DNA from: Harmothoe impar
Taxonomy: Eukaryota; Annelida; Polychaeta; Phyllodocida; Polynoidae
Direction of reading: 5' to 3'
Assembly: GCA_947462335.1 (NCBI GenBank)
Contig: OX381706.1
Span: 20,560,784 to 20,624,783 of the forward strand
Length of the DNA: 64,000 nucleotides
Shown: in pieces, positions 45,601 to 55,006 of the stretch
Position numbering within the stretch: the first letter of the stretch is position 1
Layout of the letters: each line of letters opens with the position of its first letter
Notes under the pieces: model-generated
Databases searched by the model: none
The model's input: the letters and a program-made list of their open reading frames with translations, nothing else
What the model was told of the DNA's origin: nothing
Translations under genes and position numbers: made by a program

Positions 45601-48600
45601 CCCATTAAGTGTCTTATCCCTAAGGCTGAGAGGGCCCATGGTCCGTCGTCAGAACTTTACTGCATTCAAGAACATAAATGTATCATGCCAACTTTAAAAA
45701 ACGAAGTGGGACACTCCCTCACACTAGCCAGAGCCATGCCAAGCATCCGGCGTTGATACACTCCCGAAGAGTCGGGATGATGCATGAATGCAGACCGGGC
45801 AAGTAGACTTGGCAGGGCTAAATTCATGCATCATGATGACGAATGACATAATGCATTAAAGTATCATGCGGACCTAAAAGGGCTAAAAATGTTCCAATTG
45901 ATAACTATACTGCATTCAAGAACATAAATGTATCATGCCAACTTTAGAAAAACGAAGTGGGACACTCCCTCACACTAGCCAGAGCCATGCCAAGCATCCG
46001 GCGTTGATACACTCCCGAAGAGTCGGGATGATGCATGAATGCAGACCGGGCAAGTAGACTTGGCAGGGCTAAATTCATGCATCATGATGACGAATGACAT
46101 AATGCATTAAAGTATTATGCGGACCTAAAAGGGCTAAAAATGTTCCAATTGATAATTAAAAATACCCTGTCTGACATGGCGAGATATTCGTGAAATTTTT
46201 TTTTTTTTTTTTTTTGAAAAAAGAATATTTTTCATTTTTTCTCCCTGTCTGTACCTTTTATCTGTAAATACATCCATTTCTACGTTCTGTCACAAATATT
46301 AAGCGTGTAGCAAGAGAGTGACAGCAGTTTCTTGGAAGCCCTTCTCCTTAACTGAAAAAAGCAACCTCCCTCGTGGTCTTGAAAAAAATATTTTAAACAA
46401 AGCCTCCCTCCCTCACTGTTGTTTTAAGAAAAAGTGTCCGCAAAGCTGACAATTTGGTTTTAAATGGCCTTACCTATATCACAATAAGATGTTTAAATTG
46501 ACCGGACACATCTCACAGAACTGTTATCTTTATTCTTATACAGACACTCTCTACTGGTTTGGAGATAACAACTACACCGAGTGGGATTCTCTGTTTGATC
46601 AATACAAACAGCCACCATACAAACTACCCCGCCACTCTGCCGTCTACAGCTTTGGACTAGCAGGTGAGTACTACAGGTACATCGATATTTTCTGTCGTCA
46701 TGATGTATGAATGCAGCCCTGGCGAGTAACTCATCAGGGCTGCATTCATACATTATGGCGACTGTAATACACTTCTAAAGGGTCGGCATGATGCACCAGT
46801 GCAGTGCGTTGGTGAATCATGACAACAGATATTACGCTATAATTGGAGGATTTTATATGGTAAAATACTAACTGAAGGTATGTTAGCAGACAAACAAGTT
46901 TAAAATTTCAAATTCTTCAACAGTATACCCGTATCGACATACATTTTCATCCGACGCATAACAATACATGTATGTACACTTTAAGTTGAATCATTGGGAT
47001 GAAGATAGGACCAGATCATTCATGAAATAAGTCATATCTTGTCATTTACAACTGTTTTAGGTGCAGGCACAGGGGTTCCTTTTCATTTTCACGGCCCTGG
47101 ATTTGGGGAAGTCATCTATGGACGAAAGGTAGGGTTTAAATCATGCGTGTTAAATTATATCCCTGAGGACTGCAATGTTTGATTATTCATCATGTGAGTT
47201 TTGGAAGTTGGAATTTCCAAAGCTTATTATCAAACCCGTTAAGGGTGCATATTGCTTTAATACATTATACCCGCTGTCATCAGCCCTGGTGAGTAATTCA
47301 CCAGTGCTGTATTCATACATTGCGTTGACCGTACCGGCTTGATACACTCCTGAAGGGTCGGCATGATGCACCAATTTAGTGTTGGCTTGATACTTACTGA
47401 TGCTGCATGATAACGACTAATGTTGTGTTCATTTATTAAGAACGGCATGGTGCCTAGACGCATCATGCCCTTGGTCGTCATGATGGATGAATGCAGGCTT
47501 AGTGAGTAACTCACTAGTGCTACATTCAAGTATCATGCCAACCTTACGAAGGGTCCCGAAGGGTCCGCATGATGCACCAATGCAGCACCAGCCAGTTACT
47601 CGTGGTGAGTCACTCGCCTGGCCTGCATTGGTGCATCAGGACAACAAATGTCATTCTTTAGCGACATGCTGTCCTTAAAGGGTTAAAGCTGCTATACCAC
47701 TTGGTTCACTCAAATCTACGTTTTCTTCATTTGTATCTCAGATAATTGTATAACCCTTTCCCTATTATAATCTGCCAGTTATTTTGGCAAGGGATTCTGA
47801 ATATATGCAATACAAGACTCTAATTCCAACTACTATTTCTATTCTGGTGGGTTTTGATAATCTAGTGCTAAAAATGACATCAGGTGGCAGCACTGAGTGG
47901 CCTGCTACCTGGAAGTCTTTCATTGCTGATCTTACCAACAGAGTCTACTTTTCCTACCAGGAGGCAGCACTGAGTGGGCAATTAGCAGAGTGTTATTGTT
48001 ATCCGGTTTACAGTTGGTTGACTTTAATTCTCACAGGAGGTATTTCACATATTTCCTTGTAAAAAGAGCACCCATATCATCTATAAATTAACCTGTCCAT
48101 ATATAAGTCTGTGTAGATTGCTGATGTGTTAAAATCTAAATTTCGATGCTTGGAGCTAAAGCTGCTGCTTTAAGGCAAACCGCCATCCTTAAAGGGTTAA
48201 CTATATAATTGTTATCTATTACCACAGAGGTGGTTCCTGTACCCCCCTGGACAGGAGCCGGTGTTCCACCCCGATAAGACGACACTAGACTGGGTGAATA
48301 ACGAGTACACCAGGCTGTCTGTGGCCGACATGCCTTATGAGTGCACCATAGGGCCGGGCCAGGTGAGTGAAGTTTTAACGCTGATTCTGTTTATAACATT
48401 CAGTAGGTAATGGTTATACTTTAAAGTTATACCTCTCTTGCAGGATATGGCGACACCCCCGCCCGCCTAAAAGAGTATCACTCCCTTATACATGTACATA
48501 TTTAAGGAGTGTCTTATAACGTGTTGTATTAAAATTACTAAATTTGTAGACTTCTTTGCATGTGTATACTCGTTTATACATTTTACTAGCTATTACATTA

Positions 48601-48738
48601 TTTCTGTATAGAGAAGAGTTTGGCATTTACTCTTGCCCTGTTTCATTGTAGGCCATCTACTTCCCGGACCGTTGGTGGCATGGCACGTTGAACATTGACA
48701 CCAGTGTCTTCATATCGACCTTTTTAGGACCTCTATGA
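42698..48738 (+). CDS. JMJD8: JmjC domain-containing protein 8
   Basis: Exons: 42698-42798, 43951-44043, 44333-44381, 44719-44815, 45085-45153, 46544-46663, 47061-47128, 48228-48362, 48652-48738. Phases agree throughout and give 272 residues, close to the ~264 of human JMJD8. The N-terminus has a hydrophobic signal-like segment (PLILQYVVVLASIFG), fitting the known ER-lumen location. Family hallmarks include RLSSANTHSY, LYWFGDNNYTEW, VPFHFHGPGFGEVIYGRK and IYFPDRWWHGTLN. This is a divergent JmjC protein in which demethylase activity is not established; a role in signalling and chaperone-linked functions has been reported for the vertebrate protein. The start is the ATG just before the signal segment. 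The frame extends upstream without a likely start. Confidence 0.95.
43580..43825. repeat. C/G-tract dispersed repeat in JMJD8 intron 1
   Basis: Contains C homopolymers, 'cctttgagctatagtaatgc' and a right end CCCCCCTGTTGTTAA, the reverse complement of the start at 20222. Confidence 0.65.
45659..46158. repeat. Two near-identical 250-bp tandem copies
   Basis: 45659-45908 is repeated at 45909-46158 with only a few differences (for example AAAAAACG/GAAAAACG and GTATCATG/GTATTATG). Each unit contains a GCATGATGCATGAATGCAG element. Located in JMJD8 intron 5. Confidence 0.92.
46697..46820. mobile_element. GCATGATGCATGAATGCAG family fragment
   Basis: Contains GTCATGATGTATGAATGCAG and its complement GCATTCATACATTATGGCGA, about 35 bases downstream of the JMJD8 exon 6 donor. 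Confidence 0.6.
47230..47690. mobile_element. GCATGATGCATGAATGCAG family, several merged copies
   Basis: Repeated GTCATGATGGATGAATGCAG, GAGTAACTCAC and GGGTCGGCATGATGCACCAA motifs end in CCTTAAAGGGTT at about 47685. Lies in JMJD8 intron 7. Confidence 0.65.
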
Positions 48739-48996
48739 CAGCAGCTCAGTATTAGATATATTCACCGGTACTTTTGTACTGTAATAGCTCGTTTTAATTC
48801 ATGGGGAGTTCTAAGTGCAATTACTAAACTCAGTATATAGGAAATGGCAATGGTAAACAAACGTGTATATCGTAATGATTGTTCACAATAAGGGTGATGT
48901 TGATCCGAAAGTATCGCTGTTTAAAAAAATACAATGTATATCATCGGGTGTATTGGGACCATGTACATTTTTGTAATACCATGGTGTCAATTGATT

Positions 48997-49115
48997 GTAA
49001 TTACCCGAGGTATGGAACGTAGTGGAATACTGAAGGGGAATTTAGGTTCTAACGAAACCTGGCACCACGTGAGTGCCAGGGGAACATGGGAGAGAGACAC
49101 CGGAAGTAGCCAGTT
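48997..49115 (+). repeat. Left inverted terminal repeat of the DIRS-like element
   Basis: Begins GTAATTACCCGAGG and ends around CGGAAGTAGCCAGTT, whose complement occurs at 54941. The hairpin is at about 49059-49080. Confidence 0.85.
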
Positions 49116-49228
49116 ACTGGAGCGCGTACACTAAGGGAAAATCCTAAGGAAAAAATTACCTAACCCCAAAACCCCAGTTCTGAAGAACACCCTATCATAG
49201 GTGGCCTAGTATGGGGAAGGCCGGTGGG

Positions 49229-49370
49229 CCCATGTTCCCCTGGCACTCACGTGGTGCCAGGTTTCGTTAGAACCTAAATTCCCCTTCAGTATTCCACTAC
49301 GTTCCATACCTCGGGTAATTACAATTCTAACTCACCCGGCACCACTACTTCGTGCCGGGTAACCTGGGAG
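49229..49370. repeat. Internal complementary region of the DIRS-like element
   Basis: 49229-49325 is the exact or near-exact reverse complement of 48997-49090. 49322-49370 is that of about 54961-55006. It is thought to template joining of the termini into a circle. Confidence 0.9.
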
Positions 49371-49946
49371 ATATTCAAAGCGATCCCTTAGATCTTTCCC
49401 TCTAATTCCCGAACATAAAATCAGGACTAGTAGTGTTGGTGTTAAACTGCACCTTCCTCTTTTATTTCAACTTCGAACTTGTAAAACTGAAATGCACTCT
49501 TATTTTTCGTGCCCCTGATCATCATGCAACAATTCCTGAGTGACAACCACATGTGTAAAATCAATATGACCATCAGTTTAGAATCTCGTGTGTTTAGCAT
49601 ACGCATCCTTGTTTCAAACCTCATATCGGCCCAAAAGGGGAACCTTGACTTAATATAAGTAGTAAGCTGATACATGTTAGACATGTTTTATATCTTGAGT
49701 TCTTTTCTGTACCCTTTCATCAATCCGCACATGAACCCATCAGCTTTAGTAACAACGGACGTATCAATAATAAACAATAAACTCCAGCCTTTACTGGGGC
49801 TGTATCCAGTCCAACTCATAACACAATAATTCGACCTAATTTCTTTGGTCTGACCAGCATTCAAACTTGATCAACAAATCATATCTTGAGTTCATATCTG
49901 CCATAACCATAGTCCTATCGATGTGAACCCATGCCCTGTGTGTACC

Positions 49947-51071
49947 CTAAGAGTAGTTGTCCAGCAACACTTCCCCCAGGGTCACCTCCGGGTCCAACTC
50001 CACTGGCTTGTTGTAGTGTCTTGCCATTGTGGTCTCCGACTTCCATGAACCGTACCTCAGCAGGACATTTGTGGCCAGTCCCAACCTTGCCCCAGAGGAA
50101 GTGCCAGCACCCCTTGTGGAATGTGCCCCGAAGCTCTTCGTGTTTATCCCACTGTCTTTCAGGACTGAAAGCACCCACCTAGATATGGTGTCCCTGGAGA
50201 CTGCCCCAAAAGGTCTGCGGAAGGACAAGAAGAGGTCAGAGTACTTCCTCACCGGTCGTACCCTTCTCATGTATTCCCTCAATGCCCTAACAACACACAG
50301 CTTTTTGACCCTATGGTAAGGCTTCAGTGACAAATACTGCAGTGGGTCACCCGTCTTTGCTGCCTTCATCTGTTTTGTCAGGAGGAATGTGACTGTCCCG
50401 TCGTCTCCTTGTTCCATCAGTTCCACATCGAGGGCCAGGGCTACCTGTCCTCTTTGTCCTGTAGTGAGTAGTATGAGAATCAGGACCTTCTTTACCAGAC
50501 GTTCCAGAGTTAGCCTGCTGTTAGTGTCCCAGCAGTTCAGGCAGCGGAACACCTTGCCCACACTCCAGAACCGACTGTACCTTGGTCTTGGCGGATTCAC
50601 CACCCACGCTGCCCTACACGCCCTGGAGACCCAGTATGCCTTTCCTACTGTCTCACCATTGGGCCTTCTTTGTAGAAATAAAGATAGAGCACACCGTGCA
50701 GCGTTGATGGCTCCGTATGAGTATCCGTCCTCCGACATCTGTCGTATAAATGTACATAACTGAAACTCTGAGGGGTTCCTTCTAGAAACTCTTGTAACCA
50801 AACAGTGTGTTTTCCACTTCTTGTAATATGTGGCATAAGTCTTCTTTGTCTCCTGCTGCCAACTTTTCAACAGAAATTCAGCTGTAGCCTTGTTACATCC
50901 CTCCATGTGAACCAACCTGTCTCTTAGTACAGTAAAGCACTCAGGCTGATCCCTTTTGGGAACCTTTCGTCGTAGTCGGGATTGTTGTCGACATTGCTCC
51001 TCTTCCTGCTCAATTTGTACCTGATCTTCGCTTTGCTGTGTACCCTGCTGTACCAGTGTGCTGACGGCCAA
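49947..51071 (-). CDS. Tyrosine recombinase of the DIRS-like element
   Basis: 374 residues if initiated at the TTG at 51071; the true start is uncertain because the frame overlaps the end of RT-RNase H by about 148 bases in a -1 relation. It catalyses strand exchange between circular element DNA and the genome. The catalytic set is visible: Arg207 in TTGQRGQ, His317 and Arg320 in GAHSTRG, Trp343 in RYGSWKS, and nucleophile Tyr353 in ARHYNKP. An SAM-like N-terminal core-binding domain would span about 60-160. No stop or shift interrupts it. An integrase fold of DDE type is absent from the element. Confidence 0.9.
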   Translation of the reverse strand: MAVSTLVQQGTQQSEDQVQIEQEEEQCRQQSRLRRKVPKRDQPECFTVLRDRLVHMEGCNKATAEFLLKSWQQETKKTYATYYKKWKTHCLVTRVSRRNPSEFQLCTFIRQMSEDGYSYGAINAARCALSLFLQRRPNGETVGKAYWVSRACRAAWVVNPPRPRYSRFWSVGKVFRCLNCWDTNSRLTLERLVKKVLILILLTTGQRGQVALALDVELMEQGDDGTVTFLLTKQMKAAKTGDPLQYLSLKPYHRVKKLCVVRALREYMRRVRPVRKYSDLFLSFRRPFGAVSRDTISRWVLSVLKDSGINTKSFGAHSTRGAGTSSGARLGLATNVLLRYGSWKSETTMARHYNKPVELDPEVTLGEVLLDNYS

Positions 51072-52834
51072 TCTGGTACTACCAGCAGGAGCCTGGCCGG
51101 CTTGTCCTCCTCTATCTTCCTCAGGATCCGGCTGATCAGGCTGAAAGGAGGGAAAATGTATGCATTAATACCTTTCCAACAAATGGTGAATGCATCAACA
51201 TATTGGCAATATGGGTCAGGATCCAGAGAGACATACATTTCACATTTTGCATTTTGTCTAGACGCAAACAGGTCAACGTCAGGCGCACCAAACAGCCGGC
51301 ACAGTTTCTGAAAAGCTCTCCCACTCAGGCTCCACTCAATGTTATCCCTGAATTCTCTGGATGCTCTATCAGCCTCTACATTCAGGACTCCCGGCAAATA
51401 TGACACCGTCAGCCATGACCTTGTTCTCTCTGCCCAGTCCCAGATCTTGGTCGCTACTGCATGACAAGACCCCGATCTGACACCACCCATCTTTCTCACA
51501 TAAGCCATTGCAGTGGTGTTGTCTGTAGATACATGTACATGTAGACCGCCTGACCTACAGAATGCCAACAATCCCAACCTGATTGCCTCTAGTTCCAATA
51601 CATTGATATGCTCCTTCTCCCCTGCAAGCCATCTGCCTCCTATCGACTGTCCTTCAGCATAGGCCCCCCAGCCTTGGTTACTAGCGTCTGTAAACAGTCT
51701 GAGATCTGGGGAGTCTGACCTAATGACCCTTTCTGCCTCTCTAGCCTTGTACAACCACCAGTATAAGTCGTCCTCTGCACGGTCTGGCACTACCATTCTG
51801 TCAAAACACCCTTTTGAATGTACCAGCGCCCTGTTTTTAGCCAATTCTAACTTCTTGGTGTGTGCTAACCCATAATCCACTGCCGGTGTGTAGGCTATCA
51901 TGATCCCTATTACCTGAGCAACTTGTCTGATGGTGGGTCTTTTGCTGTGTAACAATTCCAACACTGCTCCTTCAATCTTGACCAACTTTTCCTCGGTCAA
52001 GGTGACCGTCATCTTTACTGTGTCTATCAAGAACCCCAAGAATACCAAGCTCTGTGCCGGTATCAAGCAAGACTTGTCAGGATGTACTACCAATCCAGCG
52101 CTGTCTAGAAGGGCACCTAGAATCGCTATGTTTTTTCTACACTGTTCTGCTGTATCCCCCATAACAAAAATGTCGTCTATGTAGGGAAAACGCTGTACCC
52201 CCAACAACCTAGCTTGTATGAATATGGGGGTGAGAAGCTTTGTGAAGTAGTATGGAGCACAGGACAGACCATTTGGTAGCACATTGAATTGGTATAGATT
52301 TCCTTCCCAAGTAAATCTGAGGAACTGCCTGTCTTCTTCAGCTACCGGTATAGAAAAGTAGGCATCTTTCAAATCTATACTACCTAGCCAACTGCCCGGC
52401 CTGATCATCTCTACTGCCGTTCCCAGAGAAGCCATTTTAAAATGTTCATACCTGACCACCTTGTTTAGTACTGTTAAATCCAATATGATTCTCACTGTTC
52501 CATCTGGTTTCTTCCTAGTGAAGATATTGGAGATCCACTCTCCCCTCTCATGTTCTACCTTTTGGATTATCTCTTTGTCTAACATGATCTGAAGCTGTGA
52601 CCCCGCTGCCACTCTATCTTCACTACACAGTCTGTAGGGCTTTGGAATGGTAAATTGCTCTGGGATCTCTACAAATGGGATGTGAACTCCTGTGATATTC
52701 TCTAATATCCACTTGTCTTTAGTGATGGAGCCCCATAATTCCCAGCAATCTTTTACTTGTCCCCCAACAAAATTTGTAGGTGTATGTAAGAAATTGAACC
52801 CTTCACACGGAAACATTTCTACATTGGTCAACAC
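50924..52834 (-). CDS. Reverse transcriptase-RNase H-methyltransferase-like polyprotein of the DIRS-like element
   Basis: 636 residues from a GTG at 52834, but the frame stays open upstream through the gag stop codon in the -1 frame, so synthesis probably uses frameshifting or reinitiation. The RT domain spans about 75-300, with DLKDAYFSI (first Asp) and the YIDD active site at 218-221. RNase H spans about 379-492: LFTDASNQGWG (Asp383), VLELEAIRL (Glu415), STDNTTAMA (Asp438) and VEADRAS (Asp489). From about 518, DVDLFASRQNAKC and INAYIFPPFSLISRIL match the region called DAM methyltransferase-like in DIRS elements. All key residues are present and the frame is unbroken. Confidence 0.93.
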   Translation of the reverse strand: MLTNVEMFPCEGFNFLHTPTNFVGGQVKDCWELWGSITKDKWILENITGVHIPFVEIPEQFTIPKPYRLCSEDRVAAGSQLQIMLDKEIIQKVEHERGEWISNIFTRKKPDGTVRIILDLTVLNKVVRYEHFKMASLGTAVEMIRPGSWLGSIDLKDAYFSIPVAEEDRQFLRFTWEGNLYQFNVLPNGLSCAPYYFTKLLTPIFIQARLLGVQRFPYIDDIFVMGDTAEQCRKNIAILGALLDSAGLVVHPDKSCLIPAQSLVFLGFLIDTVKMTVTLTEEKLVKIEGAVLELLHSKRPTIRQVAQVIGIMIAYTPAVDYGLAHTKKLELAKNRALVHSKGCFDRMVVPDRAEDDLYWWLYKAREAERVIRSDSPDLRLFTDASNQGWGAYAEGQSIGGRWLAGEKEHINVLELEAIRLGLLAFCRSGGLHVHVSTDNTTAMAYVRKMGGVRSGSCHAVATKIWDWAERTRSWLTVSYLPGVLNVEADRASREFRDNIEWSLSGRAFQKLCRLFGAPDVDLFASRQNAKCEMYVSLDPDPYCQYVDAFTICWKGINAYIFPPFSLISRILRKIEEDKPARLLLVVPDWPSAHWYSRVHSKAKIRYKLSRKRSNVDNNPDYDERFPKGISLSALLY

Positions 52835-52878
52835 TAATTGTGGCTCTGTACTGACCTGTTCATACTCTGCGAGCCTCT

Positions 52879-54717
52879 CTACCTCTTCTTGCTGAAGTCT
52901 GGGGCGTTTTGTCTGGGCTGCACATCCTGTAGTGGACTGTGGTGTTGGGCTGATTGCTGACCTTTTCCTCGTTGGCCTCTGTGGCCCTGACCCCTGCCTC
53001 TCTGGGGTTGCGAGGTCCCGTGAAAACCCTGATGGCCCCCACGATCATTGTAGCCGCCACGCCCCCTGCCTCTGAACTGCCCTCTCTGCGCACCCCCGCC
53101 TCTGCCTCTAAAGGTGCCCCTGGACCTGCCTCGTCCTCGGCCTCGTGGGGGTAGCCTGTCCTCCGGCATGAGGTCTCTGTACAACTTCTTAGACTTTTTC
53201 ACCTCATCTACAGTTTCCTGTATGCCCTCACCTAACAAATACTCTCCCCCTACATCTGAGTTCACCAGAGGGGTAGCCACCGCTGCATCCATGTTAGGTC
53301 TGAGGGCGTGTCTACGCCGTCTGACTAGTGTAGTATTTGCGAAGAACGCCAACCTCACTGCCTCTGCCACATCATATCCTATGTTGTTTAAACTGGGATC
53401 TCTCGGGCCTCTGTGGACCACCAAATCACATAGGGGCATTAAAGCTGAGATGGCCGACAACACCAGCTGTTGGGTCAGCTGTAACTCAGCGTCAGCTCTC
53501 TTTACTTCTTGTGAGACCAGGTTACTTTTATAAAATGCCTTATCCATTTTTGGTACCAACAGCTGTTTCAGATTTTTCGGGGGGGGATAACATTCAGCTG
53601 CCTCCCTGGCCGCAGACAAATCCCTTGTGTTTTTGAACATCCTAGTCACATACTCAGCTAGACCGGCTGTCACCTGAGGGCCGTACACTTCAGTCTCTGT
53701 GTCCTGCACCAACTGTCTAGCTCTGTCTGTGAATGCTCCACTCCTCATGTTTGCCATGGGATCCGGCCTCTCTTTCTCACTTTCTGTAGCTTTCTCCCCT
53801 GCCTTATCTGGCTCTGTGGGCGTCGCCGTGGCAGCTGCTGCTGACACTTTCCTCTTTTTCTCAGGGGGAGGTGGCACCTCTTGTTCCTGTTCTTCATACT
53901 CATAATCATCATAATCATCATACTGATCATCCCCTTCACCTTCCTCCTCTTCGTCAGCTTCATCGTAGTATGTTGCCGCTACAGCGTCATATTCGGTTTC
54001 ATCTCCATAAAGAAAGGAGTCAGCGTACGCTGTGCTCTGTCTATCTGACACGGTGTCTACAAACTGTCTGAACGCCTGTCTGCCATACCTGTGTTGACCT
54101 GACTCTCTGGTCATGTTCCTAGCTATGGTCAGCAAGTCAGCCGGTTCCTGTTGTTGCTCAACTTGTGACCCAAACATTAGTCCCCGGCCCCCGCTGACAG
54201 CACCTCGTACACGTTTGACACCACGACCACGTGTGTTGACAGCAGGTTGTGACACCTGATGTGACACCGGTCCGGCCGTCTGTGTAGTCTCCTCAGCGGC
54301 CCCGTCATCATGGTTGACAGTGTTGACAGCCACGCCACGTGGCCCCGTGTCCGTATTGACACCGCCCTGACCATTTGAATCCTCCTGTTCTACCTGAGTG
54401 GTGGAGGCCAAATTTGGCTGAAAAGCTAATTGAGTGTACCTGCGAGTAAGATAATCCGTCTCGTACTGCCTGTCCAACTCTCTGAGCCTGTCCCTCTCTT
54501 TCGACGCCTGTCGCGCCTTGAGCTCCTGCTGTTCCTTCAGCTGTCTCTGGGCGGCCGCTTTTCGCTCTGCCGTTCTTTGTTTTTGCTTTAATAACAAATC
54601 ATCAGTGCCCTGCTCATCTGGACGAGACGACGTCTCCGTCTGCTCAGCCGTGGCTTTCTTCTTTGGTCGCCCCACCTTCTTGGTAGGCGCCTTGTCGCTC
54701 CGGGCCTCATCCGCCAT
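52879..54717 (-). CDS. Gag-like protein of the DIRS-like element
   Basis: 612 residues from an ATG with a good context (aagATGg) close to the element's 5' end. It is predicted to bind element RNA. The N-terminus is Lys/Arg/Glu-rich with a likely coiled coil at about 45-95 (AERKAAAQRQLKEQQELKAR). A central acidic stretch (DEADEEEEGEGDDQYDDYDD) is followed by a more ordered region (about 330-510) and then an RGG-like region (about 525-600, with repeated RGRG and FRGRGGG). No zinc knuckle is seen, unlike the Gag of the Ngaro-type element in this window. The start lies about 290 bases inside the right terminus. Confidence 0.85.
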   Translation of the reverse strand: MADEARSDKAPTKKVGRPKKKATAEQTETSSRPDEQGTDDLLLKQKQRTAERKAAAQRQLKEQQELKARQASKERDRLRELDRQYETDYLTRRYTQLAFQPNLASTTQVEQEDSNGQGGVNTDTGPRGVAVNTVNHDDGAAEETTQTAGPVSHQVSQPAVNTRGRGVKRVRGAVSGGRGLMFGSQVEQQQEPADLLTIARNMTRESGQHRYGRQAFRQFVDTVSDRQSTAYADSFLYGDETEYDAVAATYYDEADEEEEGEGDDQYDDYDDYEYEEQEQEVPPPPEKKRKVSAAAATATPTEPDKAGEKATESEKERPDPMANMRSGAFTDRARQLVQDTETEVYGPQVTAGLAEYVTRMFKNTRDLSAAREAAECYPPPKNLKQLLVPKMDKAFYKSNLVSQEVKRADAELQLTQQLVLSAISALMPLCDLVVHRGPRDPSLNNIGYDVAEAVRLAFFANTTLVRRRRHALRPNMDAAVATPLVNSDVGGEYLLGEGIQETVDEVKKSKKLYRDLMPEDRLPPRGRGRGRSRGTFRGRGGGAQRGQFRGRGRGGYNDRGGHQGFHGTSQPQRGRGQGHRGQRGKGQQSAQHHSPLQDVQPRQNAPDFSKKR

Positions 54718-54923
54718 CTTGGATTTTGGTCCGGGCGAGTCGTTCGTTCAGAATCTCTGAAAACGTACGAAAAAGAGATTTACAACTCTTGTTTGCTCTG
54801 CCAATGCAAGGAGCATACCTTTAAAAAGGTTTATATCAACAATATTGTGAATAGATAGGGTTTAAAACCCAAAGAAAACCCTAAATACTCACCAACACGC
54901 TCCAGTCCCTGTTTCCAATCCAA

Positions 54924-55006
54924 GTGTGCGTGCGCAACTGGCTACTTCCGGTGTCTCTCTCCCAGGTTACCCGGCACGAAGTAGTGGTGCCGGGTGAGTT
55001 AGAATT
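54924..55006 (-). repeat. Right inverted terminal repeat of the DIRS-like element
   Basis: Contains AACTGGCTACTTCCGGTGTC, the complement of the left repeat, plus the CCCGGCACGAAG hairpin arm. Ends GTGAGTTAGAATT. Confidence 0.85.

Larger units (their letters stand above)
48997..55006 (-). mobile_element. DIRS-like YR retrotransposon, apparently complete
   Basis: A 6.0-kb element in minus orientation with gag, RT-RNase H and tyrosine recombinase all open. The terminal repeats are inverted. GGGAGAGAGACACCGGAAGT near 49089 has its complement near 54940-54965. Beyond it each end carries a hairpin (CCTGGCAC...GTGCCAGG left, CCCGGCAC...GTGCCGGG right). The left end has about 60 extra outer bases. 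An internal complementary region (49229-49370) equals the reverse complement of the left end joined to that of the right end, with the shared trinucleotide ATT at the junction near 49324. This is the layout of DIRS1-type elements that integrate from circular DNA by recombinase, without integrase or target duplication. Confidence 0.93.

Noticed and set aside
53114..53533. 139-residue plus-strand frame inside the DIRS-like element
   Set aside because: Antisense shadow of gag; no known motif.
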